NCBI GenBank assembly: GCA_021827545.1
Contig: JAKAVH010000095.1
Span: forward strand, 1 to 8,694
DNA from: Thermoplasmata archaeon
GTDB lineage: Archaea > Thermoplasmatota > Thermoplasmata > UBA184
Direction: 5' to 3'
DNA: 8,694 bases
This document shows, one piece after another, positions 1 to 6,040 of the stretch. The position numbers were made by a program, and so were the translations under genes. Numbering within the stretch: the first letter of the stretch is position 1; every line of letters begins with the position of its first letter. The notes beneath the pieces were generated by a model. It saw nothing but the letters and a program-made list of their open reading frames with translations. It was not told the DNA's origin and made no database searches.

Positions 1-143
1 ACCAGCGAGCGGACCCCCGGTATGCCGAGGCCGACGAGGTCGTGGACCGCCTCGCTGCCCGCGCCGCCGAGGCCGACGATCGCGATCCCGGGCGTCAGCG
101 CGAGAGCGGACCAGGAATCCGAGCTGTCCCTACCGGCGGTCAT
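1..143 (-). CDS. ftsZ: FtsZ-like tubulin-family cell-division GTPase, N-terminal fragment
   Basis: Only the first 47 codons are inside the window; the gene continues past the left edge. After a polar tail of about 18 residues comes IAIVGLGGAGSEAV (residues 20-33), then HDLVGLGIPGV (34-44). This matches the first strand and glycine-rich nucleotide loop of FtsZ, and the spacing to the I-x-G-V element agrees with FtsZ position by position. FtsZ polymerises with GTP into the division ring at mid-cell. The ATG at 143-141 has a purine-rich ribosome site (GGTGGGG, 157-151) seven bases upstream and lies 16 bp after the RHH gene's stop, so the two are probably co-transcribed. The tubulin signature GGGTGSG would lie outside the window and is unseen. 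A ThiF/MoeB-type E1 enzyme has a similar GxGGxGS loop but usually lacks the extra residue before the next strand. The RHH neighbour favours FtsZ. Confidence 0.72.
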   Translation of the reverse strand, partial: MTAGRDSSDSWSALALTPGIAIVGLGGAGSEAVHDLVGLGIPGVRSL

Positions 144-159
144 TCGGTGCCCCCACCGC

Positions 160-525
160 CTAGGGCGGAGGGGAGCCCTCGGCCGCGACCGGCTCGCCGT
201 CCCTTCGGGGAGCGCGTCCCGCGGATCCGAACTGCTCGAGGCGGCTGCGGATGTACTCCCGCACCGCCGAGCGCACGGCATCGTCGACGCTGACCGAGTT
301 GCCCTCGCGCACGAACTCCTCGAGCTGCCGGTTGTCCTGTCGCGAGAGTTCCACGACGACCTTGCGGATGTGCTGCGGAGGCAGATGGAGCTCGATGTAC
401 TGCTCCAGCCCTTCCCGGATCGTGTCGGAGATCGTGGGCGTACCTTGCGACTGCTGGATCTGCTTCAGCTTCTCCAGCAGGTCCTGCGGGATGCGCACCG
501 TCACCCGCTCCGAAGTGTCGACCAT
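160..525 (-). CDS. Tandem ribbon-helix-helix DNA-binding protein, CdrS-like, upstream of ftsZ
   Basis: A 121-residue protein with two RHH units in one chain. The first has strand RVTVRI (7-12), helix DLLEKLKQIQQS (15-26) and helix TISDTIREGLEQYI (31-44). The second has strand RKVVVEL (54-60) and helices at about 62-74 and 79-96. The last ~22 residues are a Pro/Gly/Ala-rich, probably disordered tail. RHH proteins bind DNA through paired strands, so a tandem chain could form an intramolecular pseudo-dimer. In haloarchaea the RHH protein CdrS is encoded beside ftsZ2 and controls its expression; this placement, 16 bp before the FtsZ-like start, suggests the same job (inference). I chose the ATG at 525-523 because the in-frame GTG further up (621) would place the TATA-like box and the inverted repeats inside the coding region, and the RHH fold begins right after 525. 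Family assignment is firm; the target is inferred. Confidence 0.88.
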   Translation of the reverse strand: MVDTSERVTVRIPQDLLEKLKQIQQSQGTPTISDTIREGLEQYIELHLPPQHIRKVVVELSRQDNRQLEEFVREGNSVSVDDAVRSAVREYIRSRLEQFGSAGRAPRRDGEPVAAEGSPPP

Positions 526-528
526 GCC

Positions 529-559
529 CGTCAGACAACACCCCTTTCTTTGTCTGACG
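529..559. promoter_or_regulatory. Perfect 10-bp inverted repeat, candidate operator of the RHH-ftsZ unit
   Basis: CGTCAGACAA at 529-538 is matched exactly by TTGTCTGACG at 550-559, with an 11-bp spacer. The arms sit 21 bp apart, two DNA turns, so both face the same side of the helix. The repeat ends 3 bp before the RHH start codon and overlaps the expected transcription start. It could be the RHH autoregulatory operator. In the transcript it could also fold into a hairpin with the GGGGTG ribosome-site-like stretch in its loop. The repeat is seen directly; its function is inferred. Confidence 0.6.
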
Positions 560-574
560 ATTGACATATCGTCA
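555..574. repeat. Second inverted repeat overlapping the first (TGACGAT / ATCGTCA)
   Basis: TGACGAT (555-561) and ATCGTCA (568-574) form a perfect 7-bp inverted repeat with a 6-bp spacer. It shares 555-559 with the right arm of the 10-bp repeat. A further TGACA lies in the spacer region (563-566). The cluster of TGAC/GTCA half-sites resembles the multi-copy half-site operators typical of RHH regulators. Confidence 0.5.
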
Positions 575-579
575 TTCTG

Positions 580-587
580 GTATATGA
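580..587 (-). promoter_or_regulatory. TATA-like box for the RHH-ftsZ unit
   Basis: Read on the minus strand the segment gives TTCATATACC, an AT-rich island in GC-rich surroundings. With the usual archaeal spacing of about 26 bp, transcription would start near 557, inside the inverted repeats. A weaker alternative, GATATGTC (571-564), would start transcription near 541. I cannot choose between them from sequence alone. Confidence 0.45.
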
Positions 588-772
588 ACTTCAAGGCCGC
601 CGAGACGAACCTCAAGAACACGGGAAGTAGTCGCCCCGCACGGCCGCGGTCCGCCGGTTTCCCCCGAGTCGAGAGAGCGGGTTCAGCGAGAAAACGGCCC
701 CCGCGCAGCCGCCGTCGAACGCCGCGGTCCGGTGCGATCGGGGGTCCCCCGCACGCCGCACCCGATCCCCGG
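588..772. other. Intergenic stretch between fhs and the RHH gene
   Basis: No convincing gene is seen here on either strand. Just downstream of the fhs stop is a perfect GC palindrome, CGGGGGTCCCCCG (739-751), nested among other possible pairings (GATCGGG 736-742 with CCCGATC 761-767). A TTTT tract lies on the minus strand at 694-691. These could contribute to ending the fhs transcript, but there is no strong U-run directly after the hairpin, so a terminator call is weak. Confidence 0.3.
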
Positions 773-2407
773 TCAGTGCACGCCGACGACCTCGCCCTTG
801 TCGGTCAGGTCGATCGACTCCGCGACCGGATGGGTGGGGAGACCCGGCATCGTCTCGATCGTGCCGAGAAGCGCGACGGTGAACCCCGCGCCGGCGGAAC
901 GGATCCAGCGATGCACGGTCACCGTGAACCCTTGCGGCCGGTTCCGCCGGTGGGGGTCGTCCGAGAGCGAGAGCGGCGTCTTCGCGACGCAGACCGGGCC
1001 CGAGAGCTCGCCGACCGCCTCGAGATGGGCCCGATCGTCTCGGGCCTCGGCGGACTCGGCGACCTCCGACGCCCCGTAGAGCTGCCGGGCGATCGCCGAG
1101 AGCTGCTCGAGCATCGGCGTTCCCGCGGGAACGAGGGGATGGCTGACGCGCCCTCGGCCCACGGACCGCTCGACGGCGCGCGCGAGATCGGCCGACCCGC
1201 TTCCCCCCTCTTCGAACGCCCGGGACTCCACCACATCCACCCCGCGCTCGGCGCAGTACCGGCGGACCTGGTCGGCCTCCTCCGCGCTGTCACCGGGGAA
1301 GCAGTTCAGCGCGACCGTCGCCGCGAGGCCGAGCGTCTCGAGGTTGTCGAGGTGCTGGCCCAGATTGTCGAGCCCCCGGGCGAGCGCCTCCGGCTGCGGG
1401 TGCAGGGACTCCTCGTCGCTCGCCCCGCCCTGGTAGCGGAGGCTCCGCTGGGTCGCGACGAGGACCGCGGCATCGACCCCGACGCCGAGGGTCGGTGTGA
1501 CGATGTCGACGAACTTCTCTCCCCCGAGCTCGGTCGCGAATCCCGCCTCCACGACCGCGTACTCGGCCGTCGTGAGGGCGAGCTCGATCGCGAGACGGCT
1601 GCAGGTGCCGTGCGCGAGGTTGCCGAACGGGCCGGCGTGGACGATCGCGGGAACCCCTTCGCCCGTCTGGACGAGGTTCGGTTCGAGCGCGTCGCGGAGC
1701 AGCGCGCCCATCGCCCCCTGCGCGCGGAGGTCGGACGCGCGTACCGCCCTCCCGTCGCGCGTGTACGCGACGAGGATCCGCCCGAGCCGCTCTTTCAGGT
1801 CGGCGTAGTCCCGCGCGAGCGCCAGGATCACCATCACTTCGCTCGCCGCGCTGATGAGGAACGACCCGTCGTGCGCGACGAAGCGAGGGTCCGGCCCCTT
1901 CCCGAGAACGATGTGGCGGAGCGCGCGGTCCTCCATGTCGAGCGCCCGTGGCCAGACGATGCGCGCGGGGTCGATGCCGAGGGAGTTGCCGTGGAAGAGG
2001 TGATTGTCGACGAGCGCGGCCAGCAGGTCGTGGGCGGCGGTCACGGCGTGGATGTCCCCGGTGAAGCCGAGGTTGATCTCGTCGGAGGGCTCCACCGTCG
2101 AGCGTCCGCCACCGGTCGCCCCGCCCTTGACCCCGAAGACCGGCCCGAGCGACGGCTGCCGCAGGCAGGGTACCGCGGAGCGTCCGATCTTCACGAAGCC
2201 GTCGGCGAGACCGATCGTGGTCACGGTCTTTCCCTCTCCATGCTTGGTCGGGGTCATCCCGGTGACTAAGATCAGCTTCCCGCGACGGCCGCGCTCGACG
2301 CGGCTACGGACCGCCGCGACCGACACCTTTCCGGCGTGAGGACCGGCCGCATGGACCTCCTCCGGACCGAGACCGAGGAGCCCCGCCAATTCCGTCAGCG
2401 TGCGCAT
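773..2407 (-). CDS. fhs: Formate-tetrahydrofolate ligase (10-formyl-THF synthetase)
   Basis: This cytosolic enzyme joins formate to tetrahydrofolate using ATP, making 10-formyl-THF for purine synthesis or C1 metabolism. The 544-residue length is close to the family's usual ~555. The ATP loop TPTKHGEGKT is at 52-61, followed 23 residues after its lysine by the formyl-phosphate-binding arginine region LRQPSLGP, then GVKGGATGGG (92-101) and FTGDIHAV (115-122). VHAGPFGNLAHG and EAGFATELGGEKF follow, and the chain ends EVVGVH, like the usual GEIVGLF. The two family signatures are altered: the Tyr after GGG is Arg, the Glu of LREPSLGP is Gln, and VATxRALKxHGG reads VATQRSLRYQGG. I chose the ATG at 2407-2405, preceded by a TATA-like box about 34 bp upstream, over an in-frame TTG at 2422. 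No other folate-pathway gene is in the window. The assignment is firm; whether the activity is fully normal is open. Confidence 0.95.
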   Translation of the reverse strand: MRTLTELAGLLGLGPEEVHAAGPHAGKVSVAAVRSRVERGRRGKLILVTGMTPTKHGEGKTVTTIGLADGFVKIGRSAVPCLRQPSLGPVFGVKGGATGGGRSTVEPSDEINLGFTGDIHAVTAAHDLLAALVDNHLFHGNSLGIDPARIVWPRALDMEDRALRHIVLGKGPDPRFVAHDGSFLISAASEVMVILALARDYADLKERLGRILVAYTRDGRAVRASDLRAQGAMGALLRDALEPNLVQTGEGVPAIVHAGPFGNLAHGTCSRLAIELALTTAEYAVVEAGFATELGGEKFVDIVTPTLGVGVDAAVLVATQRSLRYQGGASDEESLHPQPEALARGLDNLGQHLDNLETLGLAATVALNCFPGDSAEEADQVRRYCAERGVDVVESRAFEEGGSGSADLARAVERSVGRGRVSHPLVPAGTPMLEQLSAIARQLYGASEVAESAEARDDRAHLEAVGELSGPVCVAKTPLSLSDDPHRRNRPQGFTVTVHRWIRSAGAGFTVALLGTIETMPGLPTHPVAESIDLTDKGEVVGVH

Positions 2408-2436
2408 GGAAACCCTTCCCAAGGGAAACGGGCGGA

Positions 2437-2445
2437 GTTTAGAAC
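2437..2445. promoter_or_regulatory. Symmetric TATA-like box shared by divergent fhs and GNAT genes
   Basis: GTTTAGAAC reads TTTAGA rightward and TCTAAA leftward. Its centre (2441) is 30 bp from the plus-strand ATG at 2471 and 34 bp from the minus-strand ATG at 2407. With about 26 bp from box to transcription start, both transcripts would be almost leaderless. It is the main AT-rich island in the 63-bp spacer. No transcript data support this directly. Confidence 0.4.
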
Positions 2446-2470
2446 ATCAAGGTTCGCTCTCCCGGGGTTG

Positions 2471-3463
2471 ATGGGGAAGCGTCCCGGGTGGGAGGAGCGG
2501 GGAGCCGTGCGCCGCGGGCTCACACCGCTCGCCACCGACCCCTCGGCAGCGGTGCGTCTCGCCCGAGAGGCGTACTTCGCCCGGCGGGAGCCCGGCGATG
2601 ACCCGAGCGAGCACTCCGCCGCGTTCGAAACCCGCCTGCTCTCCCGCCGCGCCCCCGGACTTCTCTGGTCCGGACCGGGCGGGCCCATCGGCCTCGTGCT
2701 GTGGGGGGAGCCGAGTCCCCTCGGTGCGGTCGTGCGGGTCCTCCATCTGGATCTCCCCGAGGCCAGCGCGACGGAGTACGGTCGGTTCCTTGGGGCGCTC
2801 GAGTCGGAAGGAGCCCGGATCGCGTTCCTTTCCGGCGGCCTTGCCGGGCTCTCGTCCGAGGACGAGGAGGGCCTTCTTCGGGCTCGTGGTTTCGCCAAGT
2901 ACGGCCGCTCGGAGCTTGAGTTCCCCGCCGGCCGAAGCGTTCCCGGCCACGATCCTCCGACCGGGATCCGGCTCCGTTCGCTCCGTCCCGACGATCTCCC
3001 GCGGGTCGCCCGGGTCCACCGCGCGGCGTACTCCGGCCGGTTCGATGAGTACCTCTTCCTGCGCGACCCCGATCCCGAGCGCGATGCGGCCCTTCTCTTC
3101 GAGGACCTAAGGAACGGGCGCTGGGGCGAGCTCCTCCCGCAGGACTCGACGGTCGCCGAAGACTCCGGCCGCCCGGTCGGCGCCACCGTGGTCATCGGGA
3201 CCGATCCGGGAGCTCTGATCGCCGACGTCGTGACGGACCCGGCGTACGGGGGCCGGGGCATCGGCGCGGCCATGCTTTCGGCCACGCTCTCCGCGTTGCG
3301 CGCGGAAGGCCAAGCCCCGATCCGGCTCGCCGTGACGGAGGGGAACCGTCGGGCGCGCAGGTTGTACGAGCGCATCGGCTTCGTCGTGCACGCCGGGCCG
3401 ACCGAGGAATGGTACCGGACCGACCTCGTGCCGGTGGGACCGGGGGACGGTCCGCTCCCTTAA
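2471..3463 (+). CDS. Two-domain GNAT-family N-acetyltransferase
   Basis: A 330-residue soluble protein. The C-terminal half (about 165-318) is a clear GNAT fold that would transfer an acetyl group from acetyl-CoA to an unknown amine: it opens IRLRSLRPDDLPRVARVHRA, has the acetyl-CoA loop with YGGRGIG (259-265) after strand ADVVTDP, and closes NRRARRLYERIGF (292-304). The N-terminal half (about 15-152) ends in LLRARGFAKYGRSELEF, the typical close of a GNAT domain, but has no visible R/QxxGxG/A loop, so it is probably a degenerate second copy used for structure or substrate binding. The start is uncertain. ATG 2471 fits a leaderless transcript from the shared box; GTG 2507 has a good ribosome site (GGAGGAG, 2491-2497) and would remove only 12 residues. 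The gene ends convergently on the MFS gene, sharing a TTAA. The substrate cannot be predicted. Confidence 0.85.
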   Translation: MGKRPGWEERGAVRRGLTPLATDPSAAVRLAREAYFARREPGDDPSEHSAAFETRLLSRRAPGLLWSGPGGPIGLVLWGEPSPLGAVVRVLHLDLPEASATEYGRFLGALESEGARIAFLSGGLAGLSSEDEEGLLRARGFAKYGRSELEFPAGRSVPGHDPPTGIRLRSLRPDDLPRVARVHRAAYSGRFDEYLFLRDPDPERDAALLFEDLRNGRWGELLPQDSTVAEDSGRPVGATVVIGTDPGALIADVVTDPAYGGRGIGAAMLSATLSALRAEGQAPIRLAVTEGNRRARRLYERIGFVVHAGPTEEWYRTDLVPVGPGDGPLP

Positions 3464-3469
3464 CCGTCC
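3445..3469. terminator. Inverted repeat around the shared convergent stop codons
   Basis: GGACGGT (3445-3451) pairs exactly with ACCGTCC (3463-3469) across an 11-bp loop, and the loop's right edge meets the TTAA that supplies both stops. It could fold at the 3' end of both transcripts and act as a bidirectional boundary. There is no T-run on either side, so true termination activity is uncertain. Confidence 0.3.
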
Positions 3470-4794
3470 GTCGGGGGGAGCTTCTCGGGAGCGTCTCGGG
3501 GGCGATAGCCGAGTCGCCGCAGCGAGGCGAACGCCGGTATCATCACGAGACCGAACAGCGCGATCGCGCTGCCCGCGCTGAGGTAGGCCCCCTGGACCCC
3601 CACAGCGACCACGAGGATCCCCCCGGCCAGCTGGCCCACCGGCACGAGAGCGTAGCTTCCGACCTCGTCGGCCGAGAAGACACGGCCCATCATCTGGTCC
3701 GGGACGGTCGACTGGATCGTCGACAAGAACACCGTCGTGATCATTCCGGGCATCAGGCCGTAGACGAAAGCGATCGGGAGCGCGAGCCAGATCGACCGGA
3801 CCAGGCCGAAGGCGAGGAGCGAGACGCCCATGGCGATCGTGAGCAGGATGATGGCGGAGCCGGCCCGGCCCTCGAACTTCACGTGCGAGATCGCGATGAA
3901 ACCGGTCGCGGTGCCGGCGGTCAGCACGGCGACCAATAGACCGTACCAGATCCCGTTCGAGAGACCGAGCCAGCTCGAAAGATAGAGGGCGACCTCGACG
4001 AGCGCGAGCGCGGAAAGGAAGTTCACGACGAGCCCCACGATCGTCAGCTCGAGGAGCGCGCGCCGTCGACCGAGGAAGGAGAACCCCTCGAGCGCCTCGG
4101 AGAGGACCGACCGGGGATGCGCCCGTCGGGCCACCGAGAGATCGGCGTCGATCCGGAGGAGCGCGACCTGCGTCCCGAAGTAGAGCGCGAAGGCGACCCC
4201 GAGCGCGTAGACCGTGGGGCCCAGGTCGAGGAGGACCCCCACCAGCACCGATGCGGCGAGGCTGGTGACGGCGGCCACCGCGTAGATCGCCCCGTTCGCC
4301 GTCCCGAGATCTGTGGTGTCCACGACACGGGGGACCGAGGTGTTGAACGCCGGCCGGAAGAAGGCGGACGTCGCGGTGACCAGGGCCCAGGACGGATACA
4401 CCAGCAGCACCCACATCGGGAGATAGAACCCGGTCGGCCCCGGGACCGGGACGTGCGCGGAGGGCGCGAAGAGCAGGTCCGCGGCCAGCCCGGCCACCGC
4501 CACGATCGACAGCAGGTTGACGACGCGCATCAACCGTCCTCGGTCGTGTCGGTCGGCGACCGCGCCCGAGAAGAACGCGCTGGCAAGGGTCGGTACCGCG
4601 GAGGAAAGGCCGAGGAACGCGAGCGCGAGCGCGACGTAGCTCGTCCGTTCGGGCAGAGGGACGCCCGGATAGGCGAACGCGACGCGGAAGGCGAGGACGA
4701 CGAGCACGGCCGAGGGGGCGGCAAGCTGCAGTGCCCCCGCGGCGAGGAACGAGGCGAACGACGGGTGCCGGAACAATCGTCCGTACCGGCTCAG
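3460..4794 (-). CDS. Major facilitator superfamily transporter, MFS_3/EntS-like
   Basis: A hydrophobic integral membrane protein of about 444 residues with roughly twelve membrane segments, the usual MFS size. The loop between helices 2 and 3 carries motif A as SGAVADRHDRGRLM (about 76-89 counting from CTG). FRPAFNTSVPRVV follows helix 4, and QSTVPDQMMGRVFSADE in the second half resembles the MFS_3 group of drug and siderophore exporters. A proton-coupled efflux role is likely by family; no substrate can be named. The start is unusual: the ribosome site GGGGAGGAGG (4810-4801) lies 6 bp before an in-frame CTG (4794-4792), which gives LSRYGRLFRHPSF. The first TTG (4776) would be 24 bp from the site and would cut into the N-terminus, and an in-frame TAA lies just upstream (4800-4798). 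The gene is monocistronic as far as seen and divergent from Pelota. Confidence 0.88.
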   Translation of the reverse strand: MSRYGRLFRHPSFASFLAAGALQLAAPSAVLVVLAFRVAFAYPGVPLPERTSYVALALAFLGLSSAVPTLASAFFSGAVADRHDRGRLMRVVNLLSIVAVAGLAADLLFAPSAHVPVPGPTGFYLPMWVLLVYPSWALVTATSAFFRPAFNTSVPRVVDTTDLGTANGAIYAVAAVTSLAASVLVGVLLDLGPTVYALGVAFALYFGTQVALLRIDADLSVARRAHPRSVLSEALEGFSFLGRRRALLELTIVGLVVNFLSALALVEVALYLSSWLGLSNGIWYGLLVAVLTAGTATGFIAISHVKFEGRAGSAIILLTIAMGVSLLAFGLVRSIWLALPIAFVYGLMPGMITTVFLSTIQSTVPDQMMGRVFSADEVGSYALVPVGQLAGGILVVAVGVQGAYLSAGSAIALFGLVMIPAFASLRRLGYRPRDAPEKLPPTDG

Positions 4795-4838
4795 CGGTTA
4801 CCTCCTCCCCGGATGGACCTCCCGACCCACGGCATGTG

Positions 4839-4852
4839 CGATAAGACTATCG
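4839..4852. promoter_or_regulatory. AT-rich palindromic island between the MFS and Pelota genes
   Basis: CGATAAGACTATCG has 5-bp inverted arms (CGATA/TATCG) and is the only AT-rich island in the 133-bp divergent spacer. It could hold a TATA-like element for either or both genes: leftward it would start transcription near 4820, rightward near 4872. The match to the archaeal TATA consensus is poor. Confidence 0.3.
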
Positions 4853-4927
4853 AATCGAGGGCGGGGTCCTTTCCCGCGCGCCGAAACGCGCTTGTAGCCG
4901 CCGGGGTCCTCGACGGACGGGAGGGCG

Positions 4928-6040
4928 ATGCGCCTCGTTCACCGCGATCCGACGACCGGCCGCCTGCGGCTGCGCCTGGAGACGCCGAGCGATCTCTGGC
5001 GCCTGGCCCGACTGGTCCGGCCGGGCGACCGGGTCGGAGCGTCGACGACGCGACGCGACCCCGAGGCGCCCGAGGAGGTCTCGGGCGCGGAGCGCACGCG
5101 CCGGAGGATATATCTCACCGTCCGAGCCGAGCAGGTCGAGTTCCACGGTTTCTCCCAACACGTGCGGATCACCGGCCCGATCGTGGAGGGCCCCTTCGAC
5201 ATCGGCCGGCACCACACGCTCGACCTCGCCGAGGGCGAGGAGGTGACGCTGGACAAGCCCGCCCTCTCGAGCGGAGAGCAGGCGGTCCTCGACGAAGGCC
5301 TCTCGGGACGGGCGGATCCGACCCTTCTTCTCGCCGCGGTCGACTGGGGCGACTCCTCGCTCGTTCGCCTGCGCGGTCGGGCGATCGAGCCGGTCGCGGA
5401 CGTTCGACGGACGCTCGCCGGCAAGCGATACGCGGGCGGCCAGCAGGCAGAGAAGGACCGCTCGGCGTACGTCGCCGAGCTCACCGATCTCCTGCGCCGC
5501 GAGGGACCGACCGCGTCGGCGATCCTCCTCGCCGGGCCCGGTTTCCTGAAGGAGGAGCTCCTGCACCGTTTGGGCGAGGTCGACCCGGCCCTCGCGAAGA
5601 AGGTCCGAGTCTACCCGACGGCCGAATCCGGCCGGGTCGGCGTGGACGAGCTCCTGCGGTCCGGGCGAGCGAGCGAGGCGCTCCGCGGCAGCGTGGCGGC
5701 CGAGGAGACCGAGATCGTCGAGCGGCTCATTCGCGCCCTTGCGGGCGGCACGCGGGCCGCCGTCGGACCCCGGGAGGTCGCCGAGGCGATCGAGGCCGGC
5801 GCCGTGGAGACAGTGCTCGTCTCCGATCGACGCCTCACCGACCCCGAGTTCGCCCCGATCCTCGACGGCGCCCGCACGGCACGGGCCCGGGTCTTCGTGG
5901 TCCGGGAAGACGGCGATGCGGGACGTCGGTTGGCGGCGCTGGGGGGGACCGGTGCGATCCTTCGCTACGACTGGATGAGCCCCGAACGGGCTAGGGGATC
6001 GCCTGGATCGCCTCGCGGGTCTCCTCGAGACGCCGCTTGA
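4928..6040 (+). CDS. pelA: Pelota (Dom34) ribosome-rescue factor, with a GGQ tripeptide
   Basis: Pelota enters the A site of stalled ribosomes and, with an aEF1A-type GTPase and ABCE1, splits them. The N-terminal Sm-like domain (1-~125) opens MRLVHRDPTTGRLRLRLETP and continues through ARLVRPGDRV and QHVRITGPIVEG to RHHTL (about residue 98), characteristic of Pelota and unlike aRF1, which has NIKS. Domain B is about 130-255 and domain C 260-348, the latter ending GAILRYDW as the family does. Oddity one: residues 165-174 read GKRYAGGQQA, which matches the aRF1 catalytic loop (GKHRAGGQSA type), although Pelota normally lacks GGQ. Oddity two: about 20 extra residues rich in Ser, Pro, Gly and Arg follow the conserved end, encoded where the gene overlaps rpoD. 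The ATG has a ribosome site (GGGAGGG, ending near 4925) directly upstream. The Pelota call is strong; hydrolytic ability is speculation. Confidence 0.93.
   Translation: MRLVHRDPTTGRLRLRLETPSDLWRLARLVRPGDRVGASTTRRDPEAPEEVSGAERTRRRIYLTVRAEQVEFHGFSQHVRITGPIVEGPFDIGRHHTLDLAEGEEVTLDKPALSSGEQAVLDEGLSGRADPTLLLAAVDWGDSSLVRLRGRAIEPVADVRRTLAGKRYAGGQQAEKDRSAYVAELTDLLRREGPTASAILLAGPGFLKEELLHRLGEVDPALAKKVRVYPTAESGRVGVDELLRSGRASEALRGSVAAEETEIVERLIRALAGGTRAAVGPREVAEAIEAGAVETVLVSDRRLTDPEFAPILDGARTARARVFVVREDGDAGRRLAALGGTGAILRYDWMSPERARGSPGSPRGSPRDAA

Noticed and set aside
1..143. ThiF/MoeB-type E1 enzyme instead of FtsZ
   Set aside because: The glycine loop alone fits both, but the spacing to I-P-G-V matches FtsZ and the RHH neighbour is typical of ftsZ loci. 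It remains possible because the gene is cut.
526..621. Upstream GTG start for the RHH protein
   Set aside because: It would make the TATA-like box and inverted repeats coding and adds 32 residues with no RHH similarity.
251..2269. 672-codon open frame on the plus strand opposite the RHH and fhs genes
   Set aside because: Arg/Glu/Asp-rich translation with no family resemblance. It mirrors the third-position GC bias of fhs and crosses the RHH gene, promoter and intergenic region, so it is a shadow.
4117..5994. 625-codon open frame on the plus strand over the MFS and Pelota genes
   Set aside because: Low-complexity Arg/Gly/Asp translation that is antisense to MFS and out of frame with Pelota; both underlying genes are clear.
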